DNA of 18,843 nt from Methanothrix harundinacea (lineage in GTDB: Archaea > Halobacteriota > Methanosarcinia > Methanotrichales > Methanotrichaceae), in the NCBI GenBank assembly GCA_002502785.1, contig DAQG01000118.1, positions 1 through 18,843 of the forward strand. The letters run 5' to 3'. A program made the translations under genes and the position numbers. This document shows, piece by piece, positions 1-6,793 of this stretch (its first letter is position 1; every line of letters begins with the position of its first letter). The notes under the pieces were generated by a model, which saw only the letters and a list, made by a program, of their open reading frames with translations, was not told the DNA's origin and did not search any database.

Positions 1-142
1 ACACGGAATAGCGAAGAGCCCAGATGTTGACCGAGGTCGGAGCGATCGGGTTTGTGCTCAGAGCGGCGAAGGCGCCGGAGATGGATACGAAGAAGAGGAG
101 TGAGAGAAACAAAATGGTGGCGACGTTCGCGCCCTTTGGCAA
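1..142 (-). CDS. 5' end of a secreted or membrane-anchored protein (partial)
   Basis: Reading the minus strand leftward from 142 gives an open frame of 47 codons that leaves the window. The product begins MPKGANVATILFL and continues with a hydrophobic core rich in Leu, Phe and Ser (about residues 8-22), then Gly-Ala-Phe-Ala-Ala. That is a textbook signal peptide with a likely cleavage site after residue 26. I chose a TTG start at 140-142; another TTG lies two codons upstream and no ATG is available. No Shine-Dalgarno sequence is visible. An AT-rich TATA-like stretch (about 160-172 on the plus strand) sits roughly 25 bp upstream, so a leaderless transcript is possible. The mature part seen (ALSTNPIAPTSVNIW...) is too short to assign a family. 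The plus-strand frame over the same bases has no such protein-like pattern. The signal peptide is seen directly; the start codon is inferred. Confidence 0.5.
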   Translation of the reverse strand, partial: MPKGANVATILFLSLLFFVSISGAFAALSTNPIAPTSVNIWALRYSV

Positions 143-331
143 AAACAATAGCGAGTGTAATTTAAATTTAGGTATTATATTAATTAAATTAATTACATCT
201 GAACTAAACGCGACATGAGAACGATTTAAGGGTTCGTTTCCGCATTCACGTCCCAAAAGCCCTGCTGATATGCGAGTTATTTTTTCTCCCTCCTAATCCC
301 AGTTAATAGTAGAAATCCGGATGCTTAGATC

Positions 332-356
332 TCTCGGCCAGAAAAAACTGCCGAGA
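332..356. promoter_or_regulatory. Bulged hairpin with A6 loop
   Basis: TCTCGGC at 332-338 pairs with GCCGAGA at 350-356. The stem continues with AG/CT after one bulged C at 339, giving 9 pairs around an AAAAAA loop (342-347). It lies between divergent genes, well away from both start codons. It could be a structured leader element, an operator or a terminator of a short antisense transcript; the sequence does not decide. Confidence 0.4.
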
Positions 357-410
357 CAAAGTTAGTAGTACCTTAACCAATATTTAAGTATTGCCTAAGT
401 AAATTTTTAT

Positions 411-441
411 AATGTTTATAAATTAGTTAGAAATGTTTATA
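411..441 (+). repeat. Tandem AATGTTTATA direct repeat, 21-bp period
   Basis: The decamer AATGTTTATA occurs at 411-420 and again at 432-441. The start-to-start spacing of 21 bp is two turns of the helix. Each copy contains a TTTATA core, so they may be tandem TATA boxes or paired binding sites for a regulator of the downstream gene at 615. The repeat is seen directly; its function is inferred. Confidence 0.4.
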
Positions 442-504
442 TCTGATTTCGTTTTGTCTCGTCTACAAATTGAGAATGGTTTTTTGAACACCGATGTAAA
501 CCAC

Positions 505-512
505 TTTAAATA
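505..512 (+). promoter_or_regulatory. Likely TATA box for the gene at 615
   Basis: TTTAAATA at 505-512 matches the archaeal TATA consensus well. Transcription would start near 535, giving a leader of about 80 nt ahead of the ATG at 615. A short purine-rich GAGG lies at 601-604, 10 bp before the ATG. Confidence 0.45.
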
Positions 513-614
513 CAAGGTTATTGATAGCGCTTGAAATATCATAATCAAAATTAGTGAATTTCTTCCATCCAAGCCCTAGGAAAGGTTATATCGCCCCCCA
601 GAGGACTCGTATTC

Positions 615-1082
615 ATGACCGACGTTCCCGTGATCCCAATAGAACAGATCCAGCAGCGTGTGGTGGCAATGTGGCTTGGAAGCTTCTACGGAAGCAGCGG
701 CTACGTCGCCAAGAGGCTCGGAAAAAAGGGCTTGCGCGAGTTTCAGGATATGGGTGCCCACCAGGTGGCGGACACCTTCAAGAGGCTGGAGCTATCCGAG
801 CCTAAGGACCTGGCCATGGCCGTCGCCACCAACGACAAGAACCTCTTTGGAAGCGTCGTCTCGGTGGAGGTGGGTGACGGCTGCGCCGAGATCAGAAGGG
901 AGAAGTGCGCCATCAAGGAGGGAATCAACGCTTTCGCCCGCCTCGGGGCCGGGCTAATGGCAAAGCAGCACTGCAAGACCTGCGTCGAGAGCCACTGGCG
1001 AAAGGTCTTCTCGGACCTGGGGATGAAGCTCGAGATCGAGGAGACCGACGAGGGGTGCGTTATGAAGATATCCCGGAGCTGA
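615..1082 (+). CDS. Conserved hypothetical Cys-rich cytoplasmic protein (155 aa)
   Basis: I do not recognise a family with confidence. There is no signal peptide or membrane segment, so it is likely cytoplasmic. The N-terminal half is helical. The C-terminal half has five cysteines (C90, C98, C120, C123, C148), including a CKTC pair flanked by His (H119, H127), which could bind a metal or form a redox-active pair. The pattern of a Cys ahead of a Glu-rich strand followed by a CxxC near a Trp vaguely recalls small ligand-binding proteins such as the L-2-amino-thiazoline-4-carboxylate hydrolase-like group, but I cannot confirm this. Codon use and GC content match the strong coding genes in the window. 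The ATG at 615 is preceded by GAGG at 601-604. A GC hairpin follows the stop immediately, so it is probably a single-gene transcript. Confidence 0.8.
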   Translation: MTDVPVIPIEQIQQRVVAMWLGSFYGSSGYVAKRLGKKGLREFQDMGAHQVADTFKRLELSEPKDLAMAVATNDKNLFGSVVSVEVGDGCAEIRREKCAIKEGINAFARLGAGLMAKQHCKTCVESHWRKVFSDLGMKLEIEETDEGCVMKISRS

Positions 1083-1097
1083 CCGCCGCCTCGGCGG
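1083..1097 (+). terminator. GC hairpin directly after the stop codon
   Basis: CCGCCG (1083-1088) and CGGCGG (1092-1097) form a perfect 6-bp stem with a CCT loop, starting at the base after the TGA of the preceding gene. A modest T-containing stretch follows (about 1104-1116). It may end transcription or protect the 3' end. Confidence 0.4.
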
Positions 1098-1144
1098 ATC
1101 ATCCTGTCATTTATTGAGCGAAGAATTTAAGTTGGGTCCGGGTT

Positions 1145-1161
1145 ACTCCCCACTGGGGAGT
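1145..1161 (+). promoter_or_regulatory. Hairpin just ahead of the start at 1173
   Basis: ACTCCCC (1145-1151) and GGGGAGT (1155-1161) form a perfect 7-bp stem with an ACT loop, ending 11 bp before the ATG at 1173. The translation signal between them is weak (TTAGGA). Such a leader hairpin could affect initiation at this gene or end read-through from the gene before. Confidence 0.4.
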
Positions 1162-1172
1162 GTGATTAGGAT

Positions 1173-1658
1173 ATGATTTCAAACCGGAATTTGATTTTAG
1201 TCGTATCGTGCCTGGTCCTGACGGCAGTCCAGGCGGGCGCAGACTATCTGGACCCCGGAATGGGACCTGATTATTCGGAGTGGCGGTCCTACTTCTCCGA
1301 TCCCATATTCTTTACCGGGGGCGCGCCCTCGAGGGTCGATTATAGCCAGTATTATCCGTACTCTGGTTCGGGAACTTTTAAAGATCCGGCATCTTTGGGC
1401 GGGTCATCGAAGACGACCTCGGTCCTGGGAAAGGTGGCGAGAAAGCTCGCCGAAGAGAGGGAGAACGCGAGCCTGGCGACAGCGAGCGCGTCCTCTTCTG
1501 CCTTCAGCCTCAGGTACAGCAGGATGATCGACCCCACCACTCTGCCGTCGAGCAAGAACTGGACGAGGACGATGGAATTTGCCCGAAACCGATCATCCAT
1601 CAGGATTTTTGAAGGCGGAAACTGGACAGAGCCCCAGGACGTCCAGAATCTGTACTGA
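1173..1658 (+). CDS. Small secreted protein of unknown function (161 aa)
   Basis: The product starts MISNRNLILVVSCLVLTAV, a short positive end followed by a hydrophobic core, with a likely cleavage after Ala-Gly-Ala near residue 23. The mature part is rich in Tyr, Ser, Pro and Gly at first (residues 24-75), then carries a Lys/Arg/Glu helix (about 84-100) and a Ser/Ala-rich linker. The C-terminus contains several N-x-S/T sites (for example NWT and NRS), which fits export and possible archaeal N-glycosylation. No enzyme motif is visible and I do not recognise a family. The start is the first ATG after a 7-bp hairpin; an AGGA lies 3 bp before it. The downstream neighbour is convergent, with a strong hairpin between, so this gene is probably transcribed alone or with the gene at 615. 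Confidence 0.75.
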   Translation: MISNRNLILVVSCLVLTAVQAGADYLDPGMGPDYSEWRSYFSDPIFFTGGAPSRVDYSQYYPYSGSGTFKDPASLGGSSKTTSVLGKVARKLAEERENASLATASASSSAFSLRYSRMIDPTTLPSSKNWTRTMEFARNRSSIRIFEGGNWTEPQDVQNLY

Positions 1659-1716
1659 CCGGGGCAGTACCGCCGCCCTTTTCCCCAGAGCTTTTAGACT
1701 CCGGGGCGAGGACGAT

Positions 1717-1744
1717 CCCCTCAGAGCGGGAAGGCTCTGAGGGG
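1717..1744. terminator. Perfect 10-bp hairpin between convergent genes
   Basis: CCCCTCAGAG (1717-1726) and CTCTGAGGGG (1735-1744) are perfect reverse complements around an 8-nt loop. The hairpin lies between the stop at 1658 (plus) and the stop at 1759 (minus), so it can fold in both transcripts. It most likely serves as a bidirectional 3'-end or termination element. There is no long T run next to it. Confidence 0.6.
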
Positions 1745-1758
1745 AGACGGGCCGGACT

Positions 1759-3801
1759 TTATCCGGACATTTGCCAGTGCCTGTACATCACCGATATGGC
1801 GTCGGCGCACTGTTCCGGGGTCTGATAGACCGGGATTCCCACGTTCTCCATCTTGATGACGTCGTCCATGGCGAACTCCTTTCCTGCGACGCAGACCATG
1901 ATCGGCTTTCCTCTGTAGTCGATTTTCCCGAGGGGCTCGACGTAGCTTCCCAAAATCTCGGCCTGGAGGATGACTATGAAGCTTCCAACGTCGTTGCTCT
2001 CGACCCCGATCTCGATCGTCTTCTTGACAGTCTCGGCATCCATGCTGAAGGTGTAGTCGACGGGGTTTAATCCTCCGACGTACTCCGGCAATAGGTCGAG
2101 GAGCCTCTCCTTCAGATGGGTCTCCAGCTCTGAGAGCCTCATCCCCTCGTCGATGACGGCGTCGGCCGAGATGACGCCAAGAGACCCAGCGTAGGTGATG
2201 ATAAAGACGCCCTCGTTCTTGGGGAATGGCTGCTTGGATACGGCTCTCGAGAGGTTGAACATGTGCTCGTAGTCTCTCGCCCTGATCACCCCGGCCTGCT
2301 TGAAGACGGCGCTGTAGACGAGGTCGTTTCCAGCCATGGAGGCGGTGTGCGAAGCGACCGCCCTTTTTCCTGCCTCGGTCCTGCCGGACTTGAGGGCTAT
2401 TATCGGCTTATCTCTTGTGATCCTCTTGGCCACGTCGATGAACCTTCTCCCGCCCTTCACTGACTCGAGGTACATGCAGATGACGTCCACGTTCTCGTCC
2501 TGGCTCACCGCCTCCAGCATGTCGGTCTCGTTGATGTCGAGCTTGTTTCCGATCGTCGCCACGATCCCAAAGTCCATGATGTGACGCAGCCCCCAGAGCA
2601 TCCCGGCGGCGCAGACCCCTGCCTGGGATATGAGGCCGATGTTTCCACGTGATAGGGCGTCGACGATTCCTATCGACTGGACCATACTGCAGTGAGTGTT
2701 TATTATCCCTGAGCAGTTGGGGCCAAGAAGCCTGACGCCGTAGCTGTCGGTGATCGCCTTCATCTCCTCCTCGATCTTCCGTCCCGCATCGCCCATCTCG
2801 GCAAAGCCCGCAGACTCGACGATCACGTACTTGACGCCGCAGTCGCAGCACTCCTTCACCACCTCCGGCGTCATGCTAGCCTGGACGAGGATGACGGCGA
2901 CATCGATCGGCTTTTTCACGGCGCTGATCTGCGGGTATGCCTTGATACCCAGGATCGACTCGGCCTTGGGGTTGATGGGGTAGAGCTCGCCCTTGAAATC
3001 GTGGTTGATCAGGTTGCAAAAGACGTTCCAGCCGAGCTTTCCCTTCGTCCCCGAGGCACCGATGACGGCGATGCTCTTCGGGTAGAAGAGGTCGTGAAGG
3101 TCCTGGATTTTGGGCGGGGCCCTTTCGGCGGTCTTGGGAGCGTCGCCGATAATGATCCTCGCATCCACCACCTTGTAGCCGTCTGGGTAGAGGAAGACGG
3201 GGTTCAAGTCCATCTCGGCGATCTCGGGATATCTCATGACGAGGTCCGAGATCTGCGTCAATAGGCCCTTCAAGGCCGGGATGTCGGCCGATCGGCCGCG
3301 GTACCCTTCCAAGAGAGCGCGCCCTTTTATCCCGGCGATCATCTCGTCGGCGTCGGTCTCAGTGATGGGTATCGATCTCAAGGATACGTCTTGGAGGATC
3401 TCAACGAAGATGCCGCCGAGGCCGAACATCAAGATCGGCCCGAAAGTTGGGTCGCGAGCCACACCCACGATTGCCTCGGTCCCGGGCAAGGCCATATTCT
3501 GGACGGCGACCCCGACCACCTCCTCCTCCCGGAACGCCTCCACGATCTCGGCGTAGGCCCGTCTCACCTCGTCGGGACCTTTCAGGTCGAGCTTCACGCC
3601 GCCAGCGTCGGACTTGTGTACCACCTCCGGGGAAATCACCTTCAGGACCACGGGGTAGCCGATCAATTCCGCAGTCCGGACAGCCTCCTCCTCGGAACGG
3701 GCGACTTCGGCGCCCGTCGTCGTGATGCCAAGGCTCTCGAGGACCGCCTTGCACTCGTGCTCCATCAGATACGTTCTATTATCCTTTTTTGCCTGGTCCA
3801 C
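1759..3801 (-). CDS. ADP-forming acyl-CoA (acetyl-CoA) synthetase, fused beta-alpha order
   Basis: This family interconverts an acyl-CoA plus ADP and phosphate with the free acid, CoA and ATP; the usual substrates are acetate and related short or branched acids. Domains in order: an ATP-grasp (beta-like) domain at residues 1-220, with the conserved HKSD at 62-65 and Asp/Asn ligands in MDLNP (197-201); a CoA-binding Rossmann domain from about 240 (SIAVIGASG at 243-251); then the succinyl-CoA-ligase-type domains with LLGPNCSG (358-365) and the phosphohistidine loop ASHTAS around H485. Both transferable-phosphate histidines, H62 and H485, are present, so it looks active. The order beta then alpha is the reverse of the common alpha-beta fusion. 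The start is GTG with AGGG 5 nt upstream; a stronger GGGAGG lies further up without a good start codon. It probably stands alone. Substrate cannot be told from sequence. Confidence 0.9.
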   Translation of the reverse strand: MDQAKKDNRTYLMEHECKAVLESLGITTTGAEVARSEEEAVRTAELIGYPVVLKVISPEVVHKSDAGGVKLDLKGPDEVRRAYAEIVEAFREEEVVGVAVQNMALPGTEAIVGVARDPTFGPILMFGLGGIFVEILQDVSLRSIPITETDADEMIAGIKGRALLEGYRGRSADIPALKGLLTQISDLVMRYPEIAEMDLNPVFLYPDGYKVVDARIIIGDAPKTAERAPPKIQDLHDLFYPKSIAVIGASGTKGKLGWNVFCNLINHDFKGELYPINPKAESILGIKAYPQISAVKKPIDVAVILVQASMTPEVVKECCDCGVKYVIVESAGFAEMGDAGRKIEEEMKAITDSYGVRLLGPNCSGIINTHCSMVQSIGIVDALSRGNIGLISQAGVCAAGMLWGLRHIMDFGIVATIGNKLDINETDMLEAVSQDENVDVICMYLESVKGGRRFIDVAKRITRDKPIIALKSGRTEAGKRAVASHTASMAGNDLVYSAVFKQAGVIRARDYEHMFNLSRAVSKQPFPKNEGVFIITYAGSLGVISADAVIDEGMRLSELETHLKERLLDLLPEYVGGLNPVDYTFSMDAETVKKTIEIGVESNDVGSFIVILQAEILGSYVEPLGKIDYRGKPIMVCVAGKEFAMDDVIKMENVGIPVYQTPEQCADAISVMYRHWQMSG

Positions 3802-4704
3802 AATTTCCCTGAACAGTTCCGTCGTTTTCCTCCCACCTTCAGACTCTGTGACCCTTGATCAGATTCCCACAAATAATTCAAAAATATTTCCTGTGCCCCT
3901 TCGTCTGGTACAATTATTCGTGTGAAATTTCGTCATTTCGACTCTGTTTTTGCTAGTCTGCACTGCGCCCGGCTTATTTTTTGATCGGAGGCACGTTAAA
4001 CCTTTCTGTTGCCACTTCTCTGCTATGCCCAACTTCGTAAAAGCAACTCAAGTTCAAGATGATTACGACGACCGGATCGACCTCATACCACTGCTTCAGC
4101 TCTATTGGCATTTAGCATGATATAAAGAGGACTTCGATTATCCCACAACTAGCGTTTTATTTTTATCGAAACGTTCATGGTTAACAGGGCCACTCATGCC
4201 AATGAAAATCTGTAGTTTTGCAGACCTATTTTCATACCAATACCCTGCAGCTCTGCTGCGCGGGGATGAGCAAATAACCGACATAGGATTGCTGTATTCA
4301 CATGTCTTGGGACAATATTATGCGATTGAATAATTCAATATGTTCGCGCCGGTCATAAGCTACTCGAATTCCAACAAATTGATCTGCGTGTAGTCCTCCT
4401 CATTTTAAGGGGTCCTTGTGCCCCTACAGAATTGCGGATTATGTCCGGCATCGACTTTCTCGGCTCAACAATCCACACAGATGCAACAATCCTTAAGTCG
4501 GTTTTGTAACCATCCCAGCCGCAGCGAGCTGCTGTGCACCCGTTTTAAAATAATTTTAAGATTATTTACACAGAAATACCAACTGCCGGGGATCTATTCA
4601 ATGCATTTTCATGGCTTAACCGATGGCTTATGGGCTGGAGTTTAAGTACTAACTCGAAGTTACACGCAGGAAATCACGAAAACTCTATAAATATTTAAAA
4701 ACTG
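3802..4704. other. 900-bp gene-poor region, possible decayed DNA
   Basis: No convincing gene was found on either strand. Composition is more AT-rich than in the flanking genes, and short frames are broken often. Plus-strand frames of 75 codons (from 4418) and 31 codons (from 4024) lack ribosome sites, protein-like composition or motifs. The right-hand part, just downstream of the LarA-like gene (about 4678-4705), is rich in A on the plus strand and so T-rich on the transcribed minus strand, suiting transcription termination. The left-hand part carries the promoter of the synthetase gene. Confidence 0.5.
3879..3889 (-). promoter_or_regulatory. Likely TATA box of the acyl-CoA synthetase gene
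   Basis: Read on the minus strand this is AAATATTTTTG, a TATA-like element about 80 bp upstream of the GTG start at 3801. A transcript starting near 3855 would carry a leader of roughly 55 nt that includes a GGGAGG motif. Confidence 0.4.
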
Positions 4705-5925
4705 TCAACCGCATCTAGTCGCCAGGGTCTGCGCTCCGTGGGGCAGGACGATGGTTCTCGCGTCTTTCCCCTGCCTCTTTCGCGCCATATCCAGGGCCTC
4801 TTTGAGGCTTTTTGCGTGCCGGAAAAAACACATCTCCGCGAGATCAGGCTTCATGGAGGAGACGAGTATCAGATCTTTTTCCAGCGACTCCTTTGCGATC
4901 AAAGCGGCCTTGTGCCCTCCGAACTCGTACTCTCTTCCGAACCGTTCGACGCAGTCCTCGGCGCAACTCGCCTCTTTCGCCCACCGCTCGAAGACAGGGT
5001 GGCCGAGGCCTTCGGCGCACTCGGCTAAGAGTATGAGAGACCCGCCAGGAAGCGCCGCCTCCTTGGCGTTATCCATCGCCTTTTGGGCCTGGTATAAGTT
5101 GATGTCCTTGGGCCTTCCACCGGCGCAGGTGATGACGATCTCGGCGGGCTTGACGGTCCTTCGGTACATCTCGTCAACGACTTTGGCTCCAACTCTATGG
5201 GCTTTTACGTAATCTCCGGCCACGGCCCTGACGATCTCTTTCTTGCTGTTCAAGACGACGTTCAGGATGAAATCGAGTCCAGCGATCCCCGCCGCCTCCT
5301 CCATGTCGAGCCGGACGGGGCTTTCGAGACTTCCCGACTTTGCGAGAGGATCGACCATCATGGCGTGGTTTTTGTTTATGGACCTCTCGGAGCTTATCCC
5401 TGGGAGGACCGACTTCGCGCCGCCGCTGTAGCCCGCGTAATAGTGGTACTCGATATTTCCGGTTCCGATCTTGAGGTCAGATGATGCCACGTTCTCCAGG
5501 ATCTCGACGGGAGTTCCCCGGCTCGTCTCGCCGAGGTGGACACACCTGTTTTTGTCGTGCTGGATGTGGGGCAGGAGGGTGCAGTCGCCAAGGATCCGAT
5601 TTTCTTCTTCCTCCGTCATCTTTCGATGAGTCCCAAGGCCGAAGACGACCAAGATCTCAGATATTCCGAGGTCCTCAAGCCTTTGCAACAGGGGCGGGAG
5701 CATCTTCGATGTGGGCGCAGGCCTTGTTATGTCGCTTGCCATGATGGTGGCACTCTTACATCCAGCGAAATCCTGGAGGGTGGGGCCGACGGGCTCGTCG
5801 AGAGCCCTCTCGATCTCAGCCATCTCGTCCGAAGCTCCGGGCAGCTCCTTTGGCAAAACGAGCTCGAACCTCTCGTCGCCCTCTACCTTGAGGTCCAGGT
5901 ATCCGGTTCCGTATCCGAGCTTCAT
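4705..5925 (-). CDS. LarA-like nickel-pincer racemase/epimerase (DUF2088)
   Basis: This protein belongs to the lactate racemase LarA family, which uses a covalently bound nickel pincer nucleotide to racemise or epimerise 2-hydroxy acids. The signature residues are present with the right spacing: DITRPAP (65-71), GTHR with H100 and R101, H161, K171 and H187. The steps of 10 and 16 residues from H161 to K171 to H187 match those of Lactiplantibacillus LarA (H174, K184, H200). The Q279/K282 pair in YQAQKAM matches the family Gln/Lys pair. K171 is the expected cofactor attachment site. The length (406 aa) is normal. Its start is 1 bp after the stop of the DUF58 gene, with a GGAGGG site inside that gene's end, so translation is coupled. 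No larB, larC or larE is in the window. The substrate is unknown; many LarA homologues act on acids other than lactate. Confidence 0.88.
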   Translation of the reverse strand: MKLGYGTGYLDLKVEGDERFELVLPKELPGASDEMAEIERALDEPVGPTLQDFAGCKSATIMASDITRPAPTSKMLPPLLQRLEDLGISEILVVFGLGTHRKMTEEEENRILGDCTLLPHIQHDKNRCVHLGETSRGTPVEILENVASSDLKIGTGNIEYHYYAGYSGGAKSVLPGISSERSINKNHAMMVDPLAKSGSLESPVRLDMEEAAGIAGLDFILNVVLNSKKEIVRAVAGDYVKAHRVGAKVVDEMYRRTVKPAEIVITCAGGRPKDINLYQAQKAMDNAKEAALPGGSLILLAECAEGLGHPVFERWAKEASCAEDCVERFGREYEFGGHKAALIAKESLEKDLILVSSMKPDLAEMCFFRHAKSLKEALDMARKRQGKDARTIVLPHGAQTLATRCG

Positions 5926-5926
5926 A

Positions 5927-6784
5927 TCACGCCCTCCATACTTTCGCCCTGGAGTTCACGTCCGAGAATACCTCGAATATGGGCTTGTCGGTGGTATAGG
6001 TGAAAAAGTCGGCACCGACGTCGTTACAGGCAGCCCTGATCCTCGCATCGTGCTCTTTCATCTTCGCTTCGTACTCCTCTTTCACCTTCGGCGTCACCCT
6101 CGTCATCACCGATTGCTTCGACTCCATATCGATGAACCGCAGGTCCCCCTCGAAGTCGAGATCGGCCTCCGACGGGTCCAGGATCTGGATCAGTATCAGG
6201 TCGTGGCTTGAAAGCTTGTAGATGCTGGCTACAAGGCTATCGATCCCGTCGAGAAAGTCTGAGATCATAACCACAAGGCTCGTGGACCTGATCGTGAGAT
6301 CGAACTGCTCCGCCGTCCTCTTGAAGTCGGTCCCTCCCGAGGGCGCAGTCCTGTCGAGGTCCTCGATCGCCCTGAAGAGGTTCCTCCGTCCTCCTCTCGT
6401 CTCGCCGGGTTCCAGCATCTCCCCGAACTTGGATATCGAGAACTTCTCGTTCTCCTTTATCGCCATGTAGGCGAACCCCGCCGCCACCTTCGAGGCGAAA
6501 GCGAACTTCTCTCCAAATCCCATGCTGGAGCTGGCGTCGAGGAGTAGGTGGACCGAAAGGCTCCTCTCCTCCTCGTGCTCTCGGACGTAGAGCTTCTCGG
6601 TCCGGGCGTAGACCTTCCAGTCCACGAACTTGAAGTCGTCTCCCTTCCGGTACTCTCGGTAGCCGACGGGGCTGATGCCCCGGCCCACCTTCACCGACCT
6701 CCTGGCCCCGGTGTATGCGGTCGATACCCTCTTTCTCACAAGAAGGGTGAAGCGGTCAAGCTCAGAGAGAAACTCCGTATCCAT
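5927..6784 (-). CDS. DUF58 protein with VWA-like MIDAS
   Basis: DUF58 proteins pair with MoxR ATPases, acting as the substrate-handling partner in chaperone-like complexes. The family hallmarks are visible: a G-x-x-Y-R-E-Y-R-x-G-D-D-F-x-x-V-D-W-K stretch at residues 41-57, followed by a von Willebrand A-like domain with the MIDAS motif DASSS (83-87), a likely MIDAS Thr in SGGTD near residue 150, and MISDF around 170-176. The length (285 aa) is typical and there is no membrane segment, so it is probably cytoplasmic and docks to the membrane partner encoded two genes upstream. It starts 9 bp after the MoxR stop and ends 1 bp before the LarA-like start, so all are very likely one transcript. The ATG at 6784 is preceded by TGAGG. 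Confidence 0.9.
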   Translation of the reverse strand: MDTEFLSELDRFTLLVRKRVSTAYTGARRSVKVGRGISPVGYREYRKGDDFKFVDWKVYARTEKLYVREHEEERSLSVHLLLDASSSMGFGEKFAFASKVAAGFAYMAIKENEKFSISKFGEMLEPGETRGGRRNLFRAIEDLDRTAPSGGTDFKRTAEQFDLTIRSTSLVVMISDFLDGIDSLVASIYKLSSHDLILIQILDPSEADLDFEGDLRFIDMESKQSVMTRVTPKVKEEYEAKMKEHDARIRAACNDVGADFFTYTTDKPIFEVFSDVNSRAKVWRA

Positions 6785-6793
6785 CCGCGGGCC

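Larger units (their letters stand above)
143..614. other. AT-rich intergenic regulatory space
   Basis: About 470 bp without a convincing gene lie between two divergent genes. It holds a bulged hairpin (332-356), a 10-bp direct repeat of TATA-like character (411-420 and 432-441) and a likely TATA box (505-512). AT content is much higher than in the flanking coding regions, as expected for archaeal promoters. Open frames here are short and read like shadows. Confidence 0.6.

Noticed and set aside
24..218. Plus-strand 64-codon frame
   Set aside because: It overlaps a minus-strand frame with a clear signal peptide and shows no protein-like pattern or ribosome site.
4418..4645. 75-codon plus-strand frame in the 900-bp gap
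   Set aside because: No ribosome site, no motif, and composition unlike the genes of the window.
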